From Anniella stebbinsi (lineage: Eukaryota; Chordata; Lepidosauria; Squamata; Anniellidae): a stretch of 64,000 nt of DNA. The stretch lies in contig JARDYH010000002.1 of NCBI GenBank assembly GCA_029215795.1, forward strand, positions 42,764,001 to 42,828,000, written 5' to 3'. The notes beneath the pieces were generated by a model. The model was not told the origin of the DNA. It saw only the letters and a program-made list of their open reading frames with translations, and did not search any database. Every line of letters starts with the position of its first letter. Within the stretch, counting starts at the first letter, position 1. Positions 1 to 10,246 of this stretch are shown piece by piece. The translations under genes and the position numbers were made by a program.

Positions 1-511
1 CACCCCTCCCAAATGAAAATAAAATGCCACAACCAAAAATGCATAACGAAAATGAGATTTGGGTCAAGATTCCTTTTAGATATTGTGCATTGAAGACAGG
101 CCTCTTGTTTCTTGTTTCTTTTTTTGCTGTGACTCTGGAAGAATCTGAATCACAGTTGTGTTTGAGGTTAATTTACCTGTGCTGCTTACAGAGACTGATA
201 ACAGATTTTCTGCTGCTGGAACACCGCCAGTCTTTGGGCAGAATGAACTGGTGGCACTTGATCTAAGCACTCCAATGAGCTTCCCCTTTCTGCACCATGT
301 ACATGACTCCAGTCTTGGTGCGACAAAGAACAATGTTGATTGCTGATCTGCTGCAAAAAAGAATGAATGAATGAAAGAAAGAAAGAAAGAAAGGCCTAAG
401 GATATCCCTGTCATTGTGTCCGTTTGCCTTGCAGAAGTGAAATATGTCAGCTAATCAGCAACTGGTGTACTTCCTTCTGAAGATATGCAAATTGTGTGCG
501 ACACATCTCAG
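1..511. other. No gene seen; AT-rich flank with short GAAT/GAAA tract
   Basis: No recognisable coding, RNA or mobile-element signature. The open frames here overlap on both strands and lack any family motif. A short GAAT-to-GAAA tetranucleotide tract lies at 361-393. Confidence 0.6.
361..393. repeat. (GAAT)n(GAAA)n microsatellite
   Basis: Three GAAT units pass directly into about five GAAA units. It is a compound tetranucleotide tract of about 33 bp. Confidence 0.9.
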
Positions 512-640
512 TGGGCTACTTCACATGACCAAACAAGCCACCGTGGCAGGTAATTAAGCTAATGGTGCCCTGCATGCTCCGGCACATGCCAGGGGTTAAA
601 ACAAGCCACTGTGGCTTGTTTTGATCATGTGAACCAGTCA
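512..640. mobile_element. Short palindromic DNA element (MITE-like)
   Basis: The left arm (from about 512, containing TTCACATGACC then AAACAAGCCAC) is answered by its reverse complement at the right (GTGGCTTGTTT, then GATCATGTGAA) near 606-637. The arms are about 28 bp around a spacer of about 60 bp that has its own GCATG symmetry. This is the form of a miniature inverted-repeat transposable element. No coding capacity and no clear target duplication were found, so the superfamily is not assigned. Confidence 0.6.
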
Positions 641-1196
641 ATATGTCATGCAGATTTGCTGTGGTTCTCTTATCTTGTGATGCTTTTCCAAGGGTGCCCG
701 CCACACTGAGCAAATTTCTCATGTCCATTGTATATCGATGAAGCTATAAGCACTTTCTTTTTTGATGTTTCATTCTTCTGATATTTAGCTAAATGTTTTT
801 TACGACATGACTTCTCTGATAAATGATCAAAAGATATCTGAGTGTTGGCATTGATTTCAAAATGTGCCATTGAGAACAAGGTAAAAGAGAACGAAATATC
901 TCAGTGGGAAGGAAGAAATTAGTGTAACGAAGATTGTCTCTGATACTGAAAACTAAAGCCCTTGTCTTCACCACTAATTTACCAATCTTTGCAAATCTCA
1001 TTTGATAATGAAGCCTTCCAAAAATCTGAATAAATAAATTCCTCAAGGCAGGAGGCTTCTTATCCTGTGCAACTGTATAAACAGAGACCTCTGTTAGAAA
1101 GCCTTTCTTAATTCTTCCATTGACTAGTAGAATTCTACCCCCGGTGCACTTTTCATTGGGGAATTTACACAGATGTAGACCTATTAAAAAATCCTG
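641..1196. other. No gene or repeat recognised
   Basis: AT-rich sequence with short random frames on both strands only. Nothing in it matches the repeat families seen elsewhere in the window. Confidence 0.55.
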
Positions 1197-1432
1197 GAGG
1201 AGAAGGTTATTGATGGCTACTAGTCCTGATAGCTATATGCTACCTCCAGTATCAGAGGCAGTAAACCTATCTGAACCAGTTGCTGGGGAACATGGGCAGG
1301 AGGGTGCAATTGCATTCCTGTCCTGCTTGTGCATTTTCCATGGGCAGCTGTTTGGCCACTGTGTGAACAGATTGCTGGACCAGAGGGACACTTTTTTTGA
1401 TCCAGCATGGCTCTTCTTATGTTCCTTCTAGG
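1197..1432 (+). mobile_element. CR1-type LINE 3' end, truncated
   Basis: The segment runs through the block 'GATGGCTACTAG', 'CTACCTCCAGTATCAGAGGC', 'CCAGTTGCTGGGGAACATG' and 'GATCCAGCATGGCTCTTC', ending in 'TTATGTTC'. This is the characteristic 3' untranslated end of reptile CR1 retrotransposons, which lack a poly-A tail. The same blocks recur in this window at 32085-32362 and in shorter pieces at 26670 and 27980. Only about 235 bp remains, consistent with the usual severe 5' truncation. It is non-functional. Confidence 0.85.
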
Positions 1433-1624
1433 TTATTATCATCTGCACAGTAGTGAACAATGTCACCAAATTTCAGCCACTTACCATTTGCAGTTTGGAA
1501 CAGGAATGGATTCAATCCAATTGGTCTTTCCTGCCCCTTTGCAATTGTACTTCTAGTCTGATAGTGATGGGAATGACACAGCCATTTGATCCCACCCATG
1601 TGATTACAGTAGTTACACACATAG

Positions 1625-1834
1625 TGGGCCTGTTCAGACAATATGTTAAGCCATGGTTAGGTTGCTAAATGGTTAGTGGGCATGTTTAAACCATGGTTAT
1701 GTAGCCACCATGGTTAGGAATGGTTCACACAACATGCTAAGTCATGGTTCATACAACACACTAAGCCATAATGTTTAGCTCAAAATGCTTAACCACCGTG
1801 GCTTAATGTGTTGTCTGAACAGGGTCATTGTGGC
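1625..1834. mobile_element. Family B palindromic DNA element (copy 1)
   Basis: The ends are near-complementary: left 'GGGCCTGTTCAGACAA', right 'TTGTCTGAACAGGGTCA'. Inside, variants of 'CTAAGCCATGGTTAG' and 'TTTAAACCATGGTTA' alternate on both strands, so the element folds into several hairpins. It is related to 53491-53899 and to the right-end fragment at 48453-48518. There is no open frame of its own. The ends resemble hAT-type inverted repeats, but I could not confirm a target duplication. Confidence 0.75.
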
Positions 1835-2205
1835 CATTGTTCTGTTATAGCAGGAGAAGTGGCTTACATACACACCAGCCTAACAGAGCCATCCTACCTG
1901 CAGTTATACTGGGGAGTGGGGGAGATCAGTTCATGGACCCACCATCAAATCAATTGCCCCACCATTTCTCCAGGGTGGGAGGGAGTACACTGTTTTTGGT
2001 CATCACATTAGTGAATGGGAGGTATTTTGCTATGCCAGCCCCAGGTCTCACTAATTCTTGTTAGGATGTCAGGGAATCAAATGGGCTCTGGATGTGGTAT
2101 TGTCATACCCAACACACCCTGATTCCCATGGTGGAACACCAACAGTGGAGTACTAACACCAGCGGAGCATTTTGCGAGCAGACCATGGGGATTCCTGGTG
2201 GCATA

Positions 2206-2489
2206 TAGGGCCGCCCCTAACATTAGGCAGGGTGAGACAGTTGCCTCAGGCAGCAGATGCTGGGAGGCAGCAGCAGCAAGGTGTTCAAGGAGAGAGTTGT
2301 GTGCCGTGCAGCCTAATCTGTGCCCCTTAAGTTAGCCTGCTGCCTTCAGGTTTAGTGGAGGACATTGCCTCATCATTAGTGTGGAGGACAGGTTCATGTG
2401 CCTGTCCAGATAGAGTTTTCACATGGAATGGGAGGGGGTTGCCATCTTGTCCTTTGCCTCAAACAGCAAAATGTCTTGGGCTGGCCCTG
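2206..2489. mobile_element. Non-autonomous hAT-type transposon with 8-bp target duplication
   Basis: The element begins TAGGGCCGCCCC and ends GGGCTGGCCCTG, giving inverted ends of the YAGGGCC type. It is flanked by a perfect 8-bp direct repeat, GTGGCATA, at 2198-2205 and 2490-2497. An 8-bp target duplication plus YAGGG ends is the standard signature of the hAT superfamily. The 284-bp interior has no transposase remnant, so it would have needed an enzyme supplied in trans. It is the only copy seen in the window. Confidence 0.85.
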
Positions 2490-2690
2490 GTGGCATAAGT
2501 GCCATCCCACAGATAGAATGGAAATTACATTGCTTCCTGAGGCCCTTCAGGTGAGTTGTGAGTGAGGCTAGGATTGCACCCGAAGTCAACAAGGTGAAAA
2601 AGAAAACTAGCAGAACCTATCCTGACAGTGAGGGTGGGTGGGTGGATTTGGGGCACAATGTCCTCAACAGAGACTCTCCTCCCCGAGTAG

Positions 2691-2712
2691 CTCCTCCTCC
2701 TCCTCCTCCTCC
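2691..2712. repeat. (TCC)n microsatellite
   Basis: About seven CTC/TCC trinucleotide units in a row. Confidence 0.9.
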
Positions 2713-3113
2713 CTATTGCTGATGCCCATTTGCTTGGCCCAATCTACACCACCTCTGAGAGAGAAAGGACAAGTCAAGCAGAGACTCCTGATCATTCTCT
2801 TTGCTGTTATCAATACCCGCTTGGAGAGAATAGGTGAACAGGCAGCAACAGGAATGAAGAACAGCAGGGTCAGGGAATTCTGGGGACTGGCAGTTGGCTC
2901 TGGTTCCCTACTGGGAGGTGATCCTTGTCATTTACCTGACAATCCCTTACAATGGATCTGAATTTTGATTAATAGAATTCAATGTATTTCAGGATAACAT
3001 ATGAGCAAATAGGGGATGTACCACAAAATGATTAACAAAAGTCTGCCTAAACAGATCTGAGAGGAAAGAATAAAAGAACGTTGCATACATCTCAGTTATC
3101 TTTGGTACTATTA

Positions 3114-3160
3114 GAACAACAATAATAACAACAAAACAACAACAATGATGATGAATAAAT
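3114..3160. repeat. AAC/AAT/GAT trinucleotide-rich tract
   Basis: Interrupted AAC, AAT and GAT units. It may be the decayed tail of a retroelement, but nothing upstream confirms this. Confidence 0.6.
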
Positions 3161-3930
3161 TACATCTCTTGCCTGCAGCCAGGGATTGATGGAAGGATCC
3201 TAAATGTGCTGAACAGGCAAAATGTTTGAGACATATTCATTTGCAAAGTAGAGCAACCCCCTTAGCGTATCAGCATATTTGCCTGGAACACATATTCCGT
3301 ATGGTTTCTGCATGAATCAGCCAGTAGCAGTCTATAAGTATCATTGATTTGGTGTCAGTGAGATAATGGGGCATCTCACTTGAGGAAGTGGTAATGGACC
3401 CTTTATGGTCAATTTCCCCAGCAATAAAAATGGCTGGGTGAAGGACAGACATGTTCTACGTCATATCAGCTTTGTGCATTATGTAGCATGGCTATATGGG
3501 AATTTATGTGGAAATAATTGGAATGCAATGTTTGAGTTATTTATATGATATGATATACGTGCATATTTTCATATAGTTGGTGGGCTGCCGGAGAGTCGAT
3601 TTCAGGCAATATTCTGACAATTCTACCAAAAAGCAGTAGCCCAAATGTAGGTGGCTGGAATAACAATGAAACGCTTTGCAGGCCCTTCCCCTGCATAAAC
3701 TTCTGTTCACACAGTGCAGGAGTGCCCCCTTGTGGCCATTTGTGAATATTTGTCGTTCGAAAGGCCAGCAGTGCTATCATTTCAACTGGAAGAAACACCT
3801 TAGGAACCCAGTAGAGTTAGAAAGCAACAATTGGCTTTGGAGTTTCATAGAACACTTCCTCACGGGAGAAAGAACAGGGTACTTACTTTTAAAATGTAAT
3901 AGAATTATCCAAAACCTATTTGCAGAGTAA

Positions 3931-4119
3931 TGGAGGCTGGTGGTTCTGATGTCAATGGGGCAGTGAATATGCTCCTGGTTTCAGTCAGAACTCTAAAGGA
4001 GCTATCCATGGCTGACTGAAATCTGGAGTGGATTCACCTTGGATAGCTCCTTTAGAGTAGTGACTGAAACCCGGAGTGAATTCACCAGCCCACTGACGTT
4101 TGAGCCACAGCCCCCACTG
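3931..4119. mobile_element. Family E palindromic element with 11-bp target duplication (copy 1)
   Basis: The left arm starts TGGAGGCTGGTGG and includes TTTCAGTCAGAACTCTAAAG and GGAGCTATCC. The right arm is its reverse complement, ending GAGCCACAGCCCCCA then CTG. The flanks carry an identical 11-bp direct repeat, TTGCAGAGTAA, at 3920-3930 and 4120-4130. A duplication of 9-11 bp with long inverted arms is typical of Mutator-like (MULE) foldback elements. That superfamily call is inference. Related copies are at 5399 and 6720. Confidence 0.8.
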
Positions 4120-4289
4120 TTGCAGAGTAAAGGTGGTCCCATGACTCAAACATACATGGTGGTCACTCTGATTCTTCACTCCCTTGTAGAAGCTGAGTGC
4201 AATCAGCTGAGTCCATCAGTTGTGGACTCTTAGGCTGGAATCCGACGTGTGGTGGCCGAAAAGCTCTGATGTCGGAGGTTCTGGCACGG

Positions 4290-4420
4290 CCTTCCCCATT
4301 GTGGTGACCTCCACATGTTTTGGACTTCATCTCCCATCAGCCCCAGCCAGCACAGCCATGTGCCAGGAATGCTGGAAGCTGTAGTGCAAAATATCTAGAG
4401 GGCACCAGGTTGGGGAAGGC
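4290..4420. mobile_element. Family H palindrome (CCTTCCCCAACCTGGTG ends, copy 1)
   Basis: The right end reads GGGCACCAGGTTGGGGAAGG. The left end is a degraded complement of it (GGCCTTCCCCATTGTGGTG). The interior keeps 'GTTTTGGACTTCATCTCCC' and 'AGCCCCAGCCAGCA', the hallmarks of this abundant reptile palindrome. Five copies or partial copies are visible: here, 9927, 13518, 16655 and 47689. Confidence 0.8.
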
Positions 4421-4428
4421 TGTTCTGA

Positions 4429-5388
4429 AGTGTGCGGAGCCCTGCCAGGTTGATGCTGGCAGGGAGGAATTCAGAGACGAGGGGTGTTTTTATTTCTTTC
4501 TCTTTCCTTGCCTTTTAAAAATGAATCCCTCTGTTGAAACCAATGAGAAAGAATTGATCTATGTCAGGCTCTAGGACTGGCATAGATCAGCAAGCATAGA
4601 TCTTAGGGCCAGGGGGAGCACATACTCCTGGGACTTCCCTAGTGTGTCTCCTTTTCCCCTGCTGGAGTTCCGACACCAGCACAGAACTCACCTTGGAGGT
4701 TTCCAAGGTGACTGGGAGGGAGATTCTGGGGACAGACCTTCCCTGCCTAGAGCAAAACTTTCTCTCTGCTTGTGGTGCAGCTAGATGGCTTTAGACCCTG
4801 GATATAATGACCTTGTGGGGATATAATGACCTTGTGGAGCGGGCAGCTTCAGACGGCCATGTGTATTGTTTCAGTGGTGAAGCAGACACTCACGTTTCTC
4901 TTTCCATCCCGCTCCACCATTCCATACTTCACAACTAATTCTACATTCCTGAGATGTTAAGAGAAAGAAAGGAAAAACTGCCAGCTGTTTTCAAAAAAGG
5001 AATACTCTGAGCATGCTCAGTTTTGTATTTAAAGCTAACCACCTACTAGCCTCTGGCTGGTATTTGGGCTGGGTGGGCTGGGCTGTGGAGGCCCTGGACT
5101 TTGGCCCAGAGGTCCAATCCTAGCTGCACCACTGGCCTCTCTATCCTTGGAGGGGGAGATGCAGCATTTCTTATGGCTTCTTGGATGATAGGGTGGCCAC
5201 TTACGAAAGAAGACAGGGATCACCAAAACACAGGGCAGAAGAGAATCGCGATTGTTTACATATGATAATTTGTACATATAGAAGCAAACTTAGAAATCAT
5301 TAATCTAATCTTCAATAGGAATACAGTACATCTCACCATACTGTGGAAGACTGTGACCAAATGATTTGTGTGCCACTTGCTCAGCATA
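4429..5388. other. No gene recognised; includes a 19-bp tandem duplication
   Basis: Mostly unique-looking. A perfect 19-bp duplication (ATATAATGACCTTGTGGGG) occupies 4802-4838. At about 5190 a sequence starting TAGGGTGGCCACTTACG resembles the end of the Family F element at 43439, but no second end is present. Confidence 0.5.
4802..4838. repeat. Two-copy 19-bp tandem duplication
   Basis: The 19-bp unit ATATAATGACCTTGTGGGG is repeated almost exactly head to tail. The absence of divergence between units suggests a recent local duplication. Confidence 0.9.
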
Positions 5389-5398
5389 CTGCTAAGCA

Positions 5399-5547
5399 GA
5401 GGAAGCCGGTGGCTCCAATTTTGCTGGGCTGTGAATCCCTTCTGGGTTTAAGTCAGAATGAGCCAGAATGCTAAAGGGGCTATCCTAGGTGCTGAACCCT
5501 ATCCTCCAAATAGGGTCCACTGAAATTGGAACCACCAGCCTCCGCTG
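5399..5547. mobile_element. Family E palindromic element (copy 2)
   Basis: The left end GAGGAAGCCGGTGGCTCC and the right end GGAACCACCAGCCTCC are complementary, with the family core (AGAATGCTAAAGG, GGCTATCC) in the middle. The flanks share CTGCTAAG: CTGCTAAGCA at 5389-5398 and CTGCTAAGTG at 5548-5557. This is a 10-bp duplication with two changes. As in copy 1, a trinucleotide CTG sits between the right arm and the duplication, so CTG is probably part of the element. Confidence 0.75.
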
Positions 5548-5689
5548 CTGCTAAGTGTTGATGGGCAACAGTTCTTATGGTTCATTATCTTTAAATAAAT
5601 AAAGTTAATTGTCAGGACAGGTCTTCAAATACAGTTTGCCTTCAAACAGAGGGCTGTCCTCTGTAAAAGAGGACACATGGCCATGTTAT

Positions 5690-5875
5690 TGAGAAGGTAA
5701 AAAGAAGGAAGGTGGGACTCTCAAGGAGGCAGAGAGCGTTAAGAAGTTGCTCAGGGGGTTGAGGTCATAGAAAGAACCCTGACAGCAATGTTAGGCTGTA
5801 GATGTGGGGTGAGTGACACGCTAGACACTTAGGGCTTAACACAACAGTTTACTGGTAAAGTAAAACAAGCAACTT
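5690..5875 (+). mobile_element. Family J element, partial (block order B-A)
   Basis: Block B (AAGGTAAAAAGAAGGAAGG through ACCCTGACAG) is followed by block A (GGCTGTAGATGTGGGG through CAGTTTACTGGTAAAG). At 47723-48152 the same blocks occur as A-reverse-complement then B. The simplest reading is an element with inverted A-type ends about 80 bp long around B, each copy having lost the opposite end. It has no coding potential and its class is unknown. Confidence 0.55.
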
Positions 5876-6719
5876 ACAACTAATTTTAGTCAATAAAGCT
5901 GACTGATACAAAGGCATTAACAAAAAATAAAAGTTGCAAAACAGCAAGTTCTTATACCCTAAGCGGCACATAGACATTTTCAAGTTGTATCTTTCTACTC
6001 CTTCCTTCCTTATGGTCTGGTCTTTCTCTGGCTATCTCCTGGCTGGTTATATCACTTTTTTAATACCTTCTTCCCCCAAAATTGAAAGTACTGCATCCAC
6101 TCTGAAGAAATTAAACTTAACTAGGGAATGAACCTTAACTGCAGAAATGAAACGACTTCTCTCAGGGATACCCCTCCCAACAGAAAAACTCCACTTCTCT
6201 AAGGCCTGACCTTTTTACTTTGGCTCAGTAGGCCTCAAACCTTCACAGCTGATATATTTATGTAATATTTGAATTAAGGATATGCAAGATTGGACCTTGG
6301 CTTCGAAAGTCTGAGGCATTGGTGGCTATTTCAGAGAGGAACGGAGGGATGCAAGTGGTTGTAGCGCACTCATGGACCTTGCAGTGAGCTGTGCAGGGTC
6401 TCATGTGGCCCCAATTGCCCACCAGCCATGTGATCCACGTGGACCAGCAATGGCGAGGCCATGAGTGCCTGTTGCTCCTCAACCCTGGTAAGTCCGCCCC
6501 TCCCTCCCAGGCATGCTGGGAGTTGTAGGCTTTTTTTGACGGGACACAAGAGCTGTGCTCAACACAGAGGTTACACTCTGAAATGGCCGCTGAAACCTTG
6601 GCCTTCCGAAGCTGAATCTTGCACAGCTCTAATTTGAATCTTGTAGGTTGAGGAGCTTAATCATAGGGGTGCAGTTAAGTTGTTTCCTCATACTTTCCTT
6701 TGGCATCAACGTGGACCAG
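5876..6719. other. No gene recognised
   Basis: AT-rich DNA. At 6506-6545 a fragment 'CATGCTGGGAGTTGTAGGC' plus a T-run matches one arm of the Family D palindrome at 21517 and is probably a solitary decayed arm. Confidence 0.5.
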
Positions 6720-6840
6720 AGGAGGTTGGTGGCTTCGATGTCAGTGGGGCATTGATTCCACTCAGGCTTTCAGTCAGAACTCTAAAGGAGCTATCCAAGA
6801 TGCTGAACCCTATCCCGAAACCGAGTTCAGCACCTTGGAG
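6720..6840. mobile_element. Family E element, left arm only
   Basis: The sequence GAGGTTGGTGGCTTCGATGTC, then CTTTCAGTCAGAACTCTAAA and GGAGCTATCC, matches the left half of the copy at 3931. The right arm is absent or decayed beyond 'GAGTTCAGCACCTTGG'. Confidence 0.7.
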
Positions 6841-6849
6841 TAATATCAA

Positions 6850-8078
6850 TCCTTTGATAGTCCTCTTGCCCAGCAGAAGACAGATACAGATAACATAAGA
6901 TGGGGCAAATGTGCTGGAAATGCAGGAAATACAATTTAGCACTAACATGTCTTGGACCAATCTTGATGGGCATCCACGGTGAAACAACCAAACCTTATAG
7001 GAGGTTCAGTTTGTTAGATGTGTCAATCATTTCTTTCCTGCAAGCTCTCTATTTACCAGTTGAACTTTAGTTGTCTCATTGTACCTCCACTCTTGAGGAA
7101 AGACAATTTGCTTTTTTTTTGTCTGGAACAACATCCTTAATTAGCTCCTAGTAGATTCGCTTGTGGGTTCGTTATTTTTATTCCCCCCTCCTTCTCTCTC
7201 TCTCTGCAGCATATTCCACTGATAAAATGTTAGGATTTCCCATGTATTGATTTCTACCATGCAATTCTAATGTGACATTTTATGCCCCTTGGCCATGATG
7301 TTGGAGCATTCCGAAAGGCTGTTTCAGACTTTGATGGTGCAGCTATTAAAGCAGAGCAATTATTTGTACAGAAAACACATCATTTTGTTTATGTTTTGTT
7401 TCCCTTCTCATTTTCCTCCTGAACAGGAGAGATCTTACATTAACAAGCATGAACCCCACTGGTAATTCTTTTCCCATACAGCCACTTTCCACTGGGTCAA
7501 CTTTTGCCCTTTTCTTTCTGCATTGTTGTGATTTCCCACTCTCCTTTCACAAGATGTATCAACTAAGGCAGGGGAGCTACCGCAAGCCTCAGGCGTACTG
7601 CTTCAGAAGGAGGTCAGGTCAGGGATGCCTTGAAGCGCCTTAATTGTCCAGAGGCAGCATATTATTTACTAAGGGGATGCAGATGCTTAAAAAAAGAAAA
7701 AGAAAACAAGCCTTTGAGTTATGGCAGCCTGGAACTGTGTATGCACTCAGTCTTTCTTCTTTACAACTTGTAAAGATCTCTGCAGATTACTGGTTGGGTG
7801 TCACCTGAGAAGGGATTAGAGGAAGATTACAGTTATACAAAAGGAGATCTTCATGCAGTAAAGCAATGGAAATAGAAATTATTCAGTGCATCCGGCAGAA
7901 AGTCTATATAATTAGAGCTTTATAAAGACTCAAACTACTTACTATGAATGGGAAAAGAATAGCCAGAGACATGCTTAAGGTATGCACATCAAAGAATGCA
8001 TGGCAACATTGAGGTCAACCAAATGGGTTTTATTACCTTCATTTATATGGGGTTCCCCTGCTCCCAGAGGGTAGCCCT
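6850..8078. other. No gene or repeat recognised
   Basis: Only short simple tracts are seen, such as (TC)n at 7191-7205. Small frames here (for example 7449-7643) have no family signature. Confidence 0.55.
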
Positions 8079-8396
8079 TGTTAGTCTGTTGCTGCAAAAC
8101 CATGGGGAGTCCTGTGGCACCTTAAAGACTGGGGCAAGCTTTCGTGGACCATAGCCTACTTCATCAGGCGCATGGAGTGTTACATAGAGTTTCAGGTTTA
8201 TAAAAGTGCATATGGTGCTGCAGGAAAATAATTGTAAAAATTGTTTACAGTCTCTCTTACCATGTATTTTATATAAACCTGAAATGCTCCATAATACTCC
8301 ATGCATCTGATGAAGTAGGCTGCAGTCCATGAAAGCTTCTGCCAGAATAAATTTGTTCATCTTTAAAGTGCCACAGGACTTTCCCTTGTTTTCATG
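8079..8396. mobile_element. Palindromic DNA element, 'CCTGTGGCACCTTAAAGACT' family
   Basis: The left arm (AGTCCTGTGGCACCTTAAAG, GCAAGCTTTCGTGGACCATA, CTACTTCATCAG) is mirrored by the right arm (CTGATGAAGTAGG, AGTCCATGAAAGCTTCTGCC, CTTTAAAGTGCCACAGGACT). The centre is TATAAA-rich. This arrangement is a widespread amniote non-autonomous DNA transposon, recognised from memory. Its superfamily is not something I can fix here. A solitary right end recurs at 28855-28910. Confidence 0.75.
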
Positions 8397-8828
8397 TTTT
8401 TTGTTTTCTTTTACTTAATTCAACACAAAGGCATCTTGGGACAGTATCCAACACTGCCACTCCACTTACGCAATTGAGTTAGCACTAGCATTAGTGACTT
8501 CTAGTGCTAAGCTAATAGTGTAAGCTGGTGACCAGATAATGCTATTTGCATAGTGCTAGAGTTCCCTTATGTTGATACTGCATCAGTTGCATAAGCGCAG
8601 CAGCAGCATTGGATACTGCCCATTGAGACCCACAACGCTAACAGTACACAAATATGTAGGCACTGTCATATTCATGTTACTTCCTTGTAAGCTAATGTGT
8701 GTCAGGCTGACACAGCAGACTCATTCCAGAAATCAGGGTAATATTGTTCCAAAGTGCCTTTACTTCTGAAGCTAATAAACTTCTGCTCCAGAGAACATCC
8801 ATTCAAGAAGGATCATGCTGTATAAAAC

Positions 8829-9148
8829 TAGGCTGACCATATGAAAAGGAGGACAGGGCTCCTGTAACTTTAACAGTTGTAGAGAAAAGGGAATTTCAGC
8901 CAGTGTCATTTGCATGCAATTAGTTCCTGGTGAAATTCCCTCTTCATCACAACAGTTAAAGTTGCAGTGGCCCTGCCTTCTTTTGTATATGGTCACTCTA
9001 GTATAGTGTCTGCAACTTTAACTGTTGTGATGAAGAGGGAATTTCACCAGGAACTAATTGCATGCAAATGACACTGGCTGAAATTCCCTTTTCTCTACAA
9101 CTGTTGAAGTTACAGGAGCCCTGTCCTCCTTTTCATATGGTCAGCCTA
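8829..9148. mobile_element. Family A dimeric hAT-like palindrome, copy 1
   Basis: This 320-bp element starts TAGGCTGACCATATG and ends CATATGGTCAGCCTA. It is flanked by the perfect 8-bp duplication TATAAAAC (8821-8828 and 9149-9156). The two halves are reverse complements over about 135 bp. The centre holds 'TGGTCACTCTAGTATAGTG', a relic of an internal terminus. An 8-bp duplication and a YAGGS start support hAT. There is no coding capacity. Compare 9607, 13543 and 17214. Confidence 0.9.
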
Positions 9149-9182
9149 TATAAAACTGCCACAACTCTTTTTGATGAGTTAC

Positions 9183-9276
9183 ATTGCAATCCTACACGTC
9201 TACTCAGAAGTAAACCCCACTGAGTTCAATCGGACTTACTCCCACTACCATCAGAGTAAACATGCACAGAATTGCC
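9183..9276. mobile_element. Family D (Harbinger-like) short palindrome fragment
   Basis: The block GCAATCCTACACGTCTACTC, AGAAGTAAACCCCACTGAG, GGACTTACTCCC and CAGAATTGCC is a copy of the 90-bp palindrome best preserved at 40009-40098. It is diverged and shows no clear duplication of its own. Confidence 0.7.
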
Positions 9277-9606
9277 TATCATACATCATTTCCACTGTTA
9301 CAGAAGATGAAATTTTATGGCATAATAAATAAATAAATAATAAACAAATGTATATTGTACTGTACAAATGTAAGGAATAAATGTGAGAGTAATCATTTCA
9401 AAAGTGAAAGTTAGGGTGTGTTAAGAAGACATTCTTCCATTTTCTTTGTACCTGGGACAATGGAGAGATACACAACTTGTGTTCTCCTTCAGCAGCAGCA
9501 GAAAAAGCAATGGTGTTATTTTCCTGTGGTGGGATGCTGCTAGTTCTGCTGCTGCCCCAGGAGAACACAAATTGTCTCTCTCTGAGTTGTCTTACCACAA
9601 TCTTCC

Positions 9607-9926
9607 TAGGCTGACCATATGAAAAGGTGGACAGGGCTCCTGTAACTTTAACAGTTGTAGAGAAAAGGGAATTTCAGCCAGTGTCATTTGTATGCAATTA
9701 GTTCCTGATGAAATTCCCTCTTCATCACAACAGTTAAAGTTGCAGGCACTATACTAGAGTGACCAGATACAAAAGAAGGCAGGGCCCCTGCAACTTTAAC
9801 TGTTCTGATGAAGAGGGAATTTCACCAGGAACTGATTGCATACAAATGACACTGGCTGAAATTCCCTTTTCTCTGCAACTGTTAAAGTTACAGGAGCCCT
9901 GTCCTCCTTTTCATATGGTCAGCCTA
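9607..9926. mobile_element. Family A dimeric hAT-like palindrome, copy 2
   Basis: The 320-bp copy has ends TAGGCTGACCATATG and CATATGGTCAGCCTA. Flanks AATCTTCC (9599-9606) and AACCTTCC (9927-9934) match at 7 of 8 positions. Its central non-palindromic spacer is inverted relative to copy 1 (GCACTATACTAGAGTGACC), so it was inserted in the opposite orientation. It directly abuts a Family H palindrome on the right. Confidence 0.88.
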
Positions 9927-10051
9927 AACCTTCCCTAACCTTGCGCCCTCCAGAAGTGTTGGACTGCAACTCCTGTCATTCCCAGCCAGCATGGTCACTG
10001 GGCATGGGAATTGCAGTTCAGCACTTCTGGAGGGCAGCAGGTTGGGGAAGG
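9927..10051. mobile_element. Family H palindrome, copy 2
   Basis: The left end CCTTCCCTAACCTTGCGCCC and right end GGGCAGCAGGTTGGGGAAGG are complementary. The interior reads 'GGACTGCAACTCCTGTCATT' and 'CCAGCCAGCATGG' with the mirrored 'GGGAATTGCAGTTC'. A Family A copy sits at its left edge. Confidence 0.82.
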
Positions 10052-10167
10052 CTGTCCTAGCTGCATCCATTCAATTTAGGCTGACAGTGAGAGAGTTTTG
10101 CTCCCTGTGAAACATCCACTCATAGTGCAACTATTACATTTTTTCTGGCAACTGTAAAAATGCTAGT

Positions 10168-10246
10168 AGTTCCCCATGTGTCTACTCAGAAGTAAGTCCA
10201 ATCCTGTTCAACGGGACTTACTGCCAAGTAAGTGTGTTGAGGGTTG
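10168..10246. mobile_element. Family D short palindrome fragment
   Basis: Contains TGTCTACTCAGAAGTAAGTC and GGGACTTACTGCCAAGTAAG, ending in GGGTTGCAGAC. It matches the 40009-40098 element at reduced identity. Confidence 0.65.

Larger units (their letters stand above)
2498..3919. other. No gene seen; unique-looking DNA with simple repeats
   Basis: The stretch holds a (TCC)n tract at 2691-2712 and an AAC/AAT-rich tract at 3114-3160. The rest shows no recognised repeat family. A 107-codon frame at 2638-2961 is built partly on the TCC tract (a serine run) and is not credible as a gene. Confidence 0.55.
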
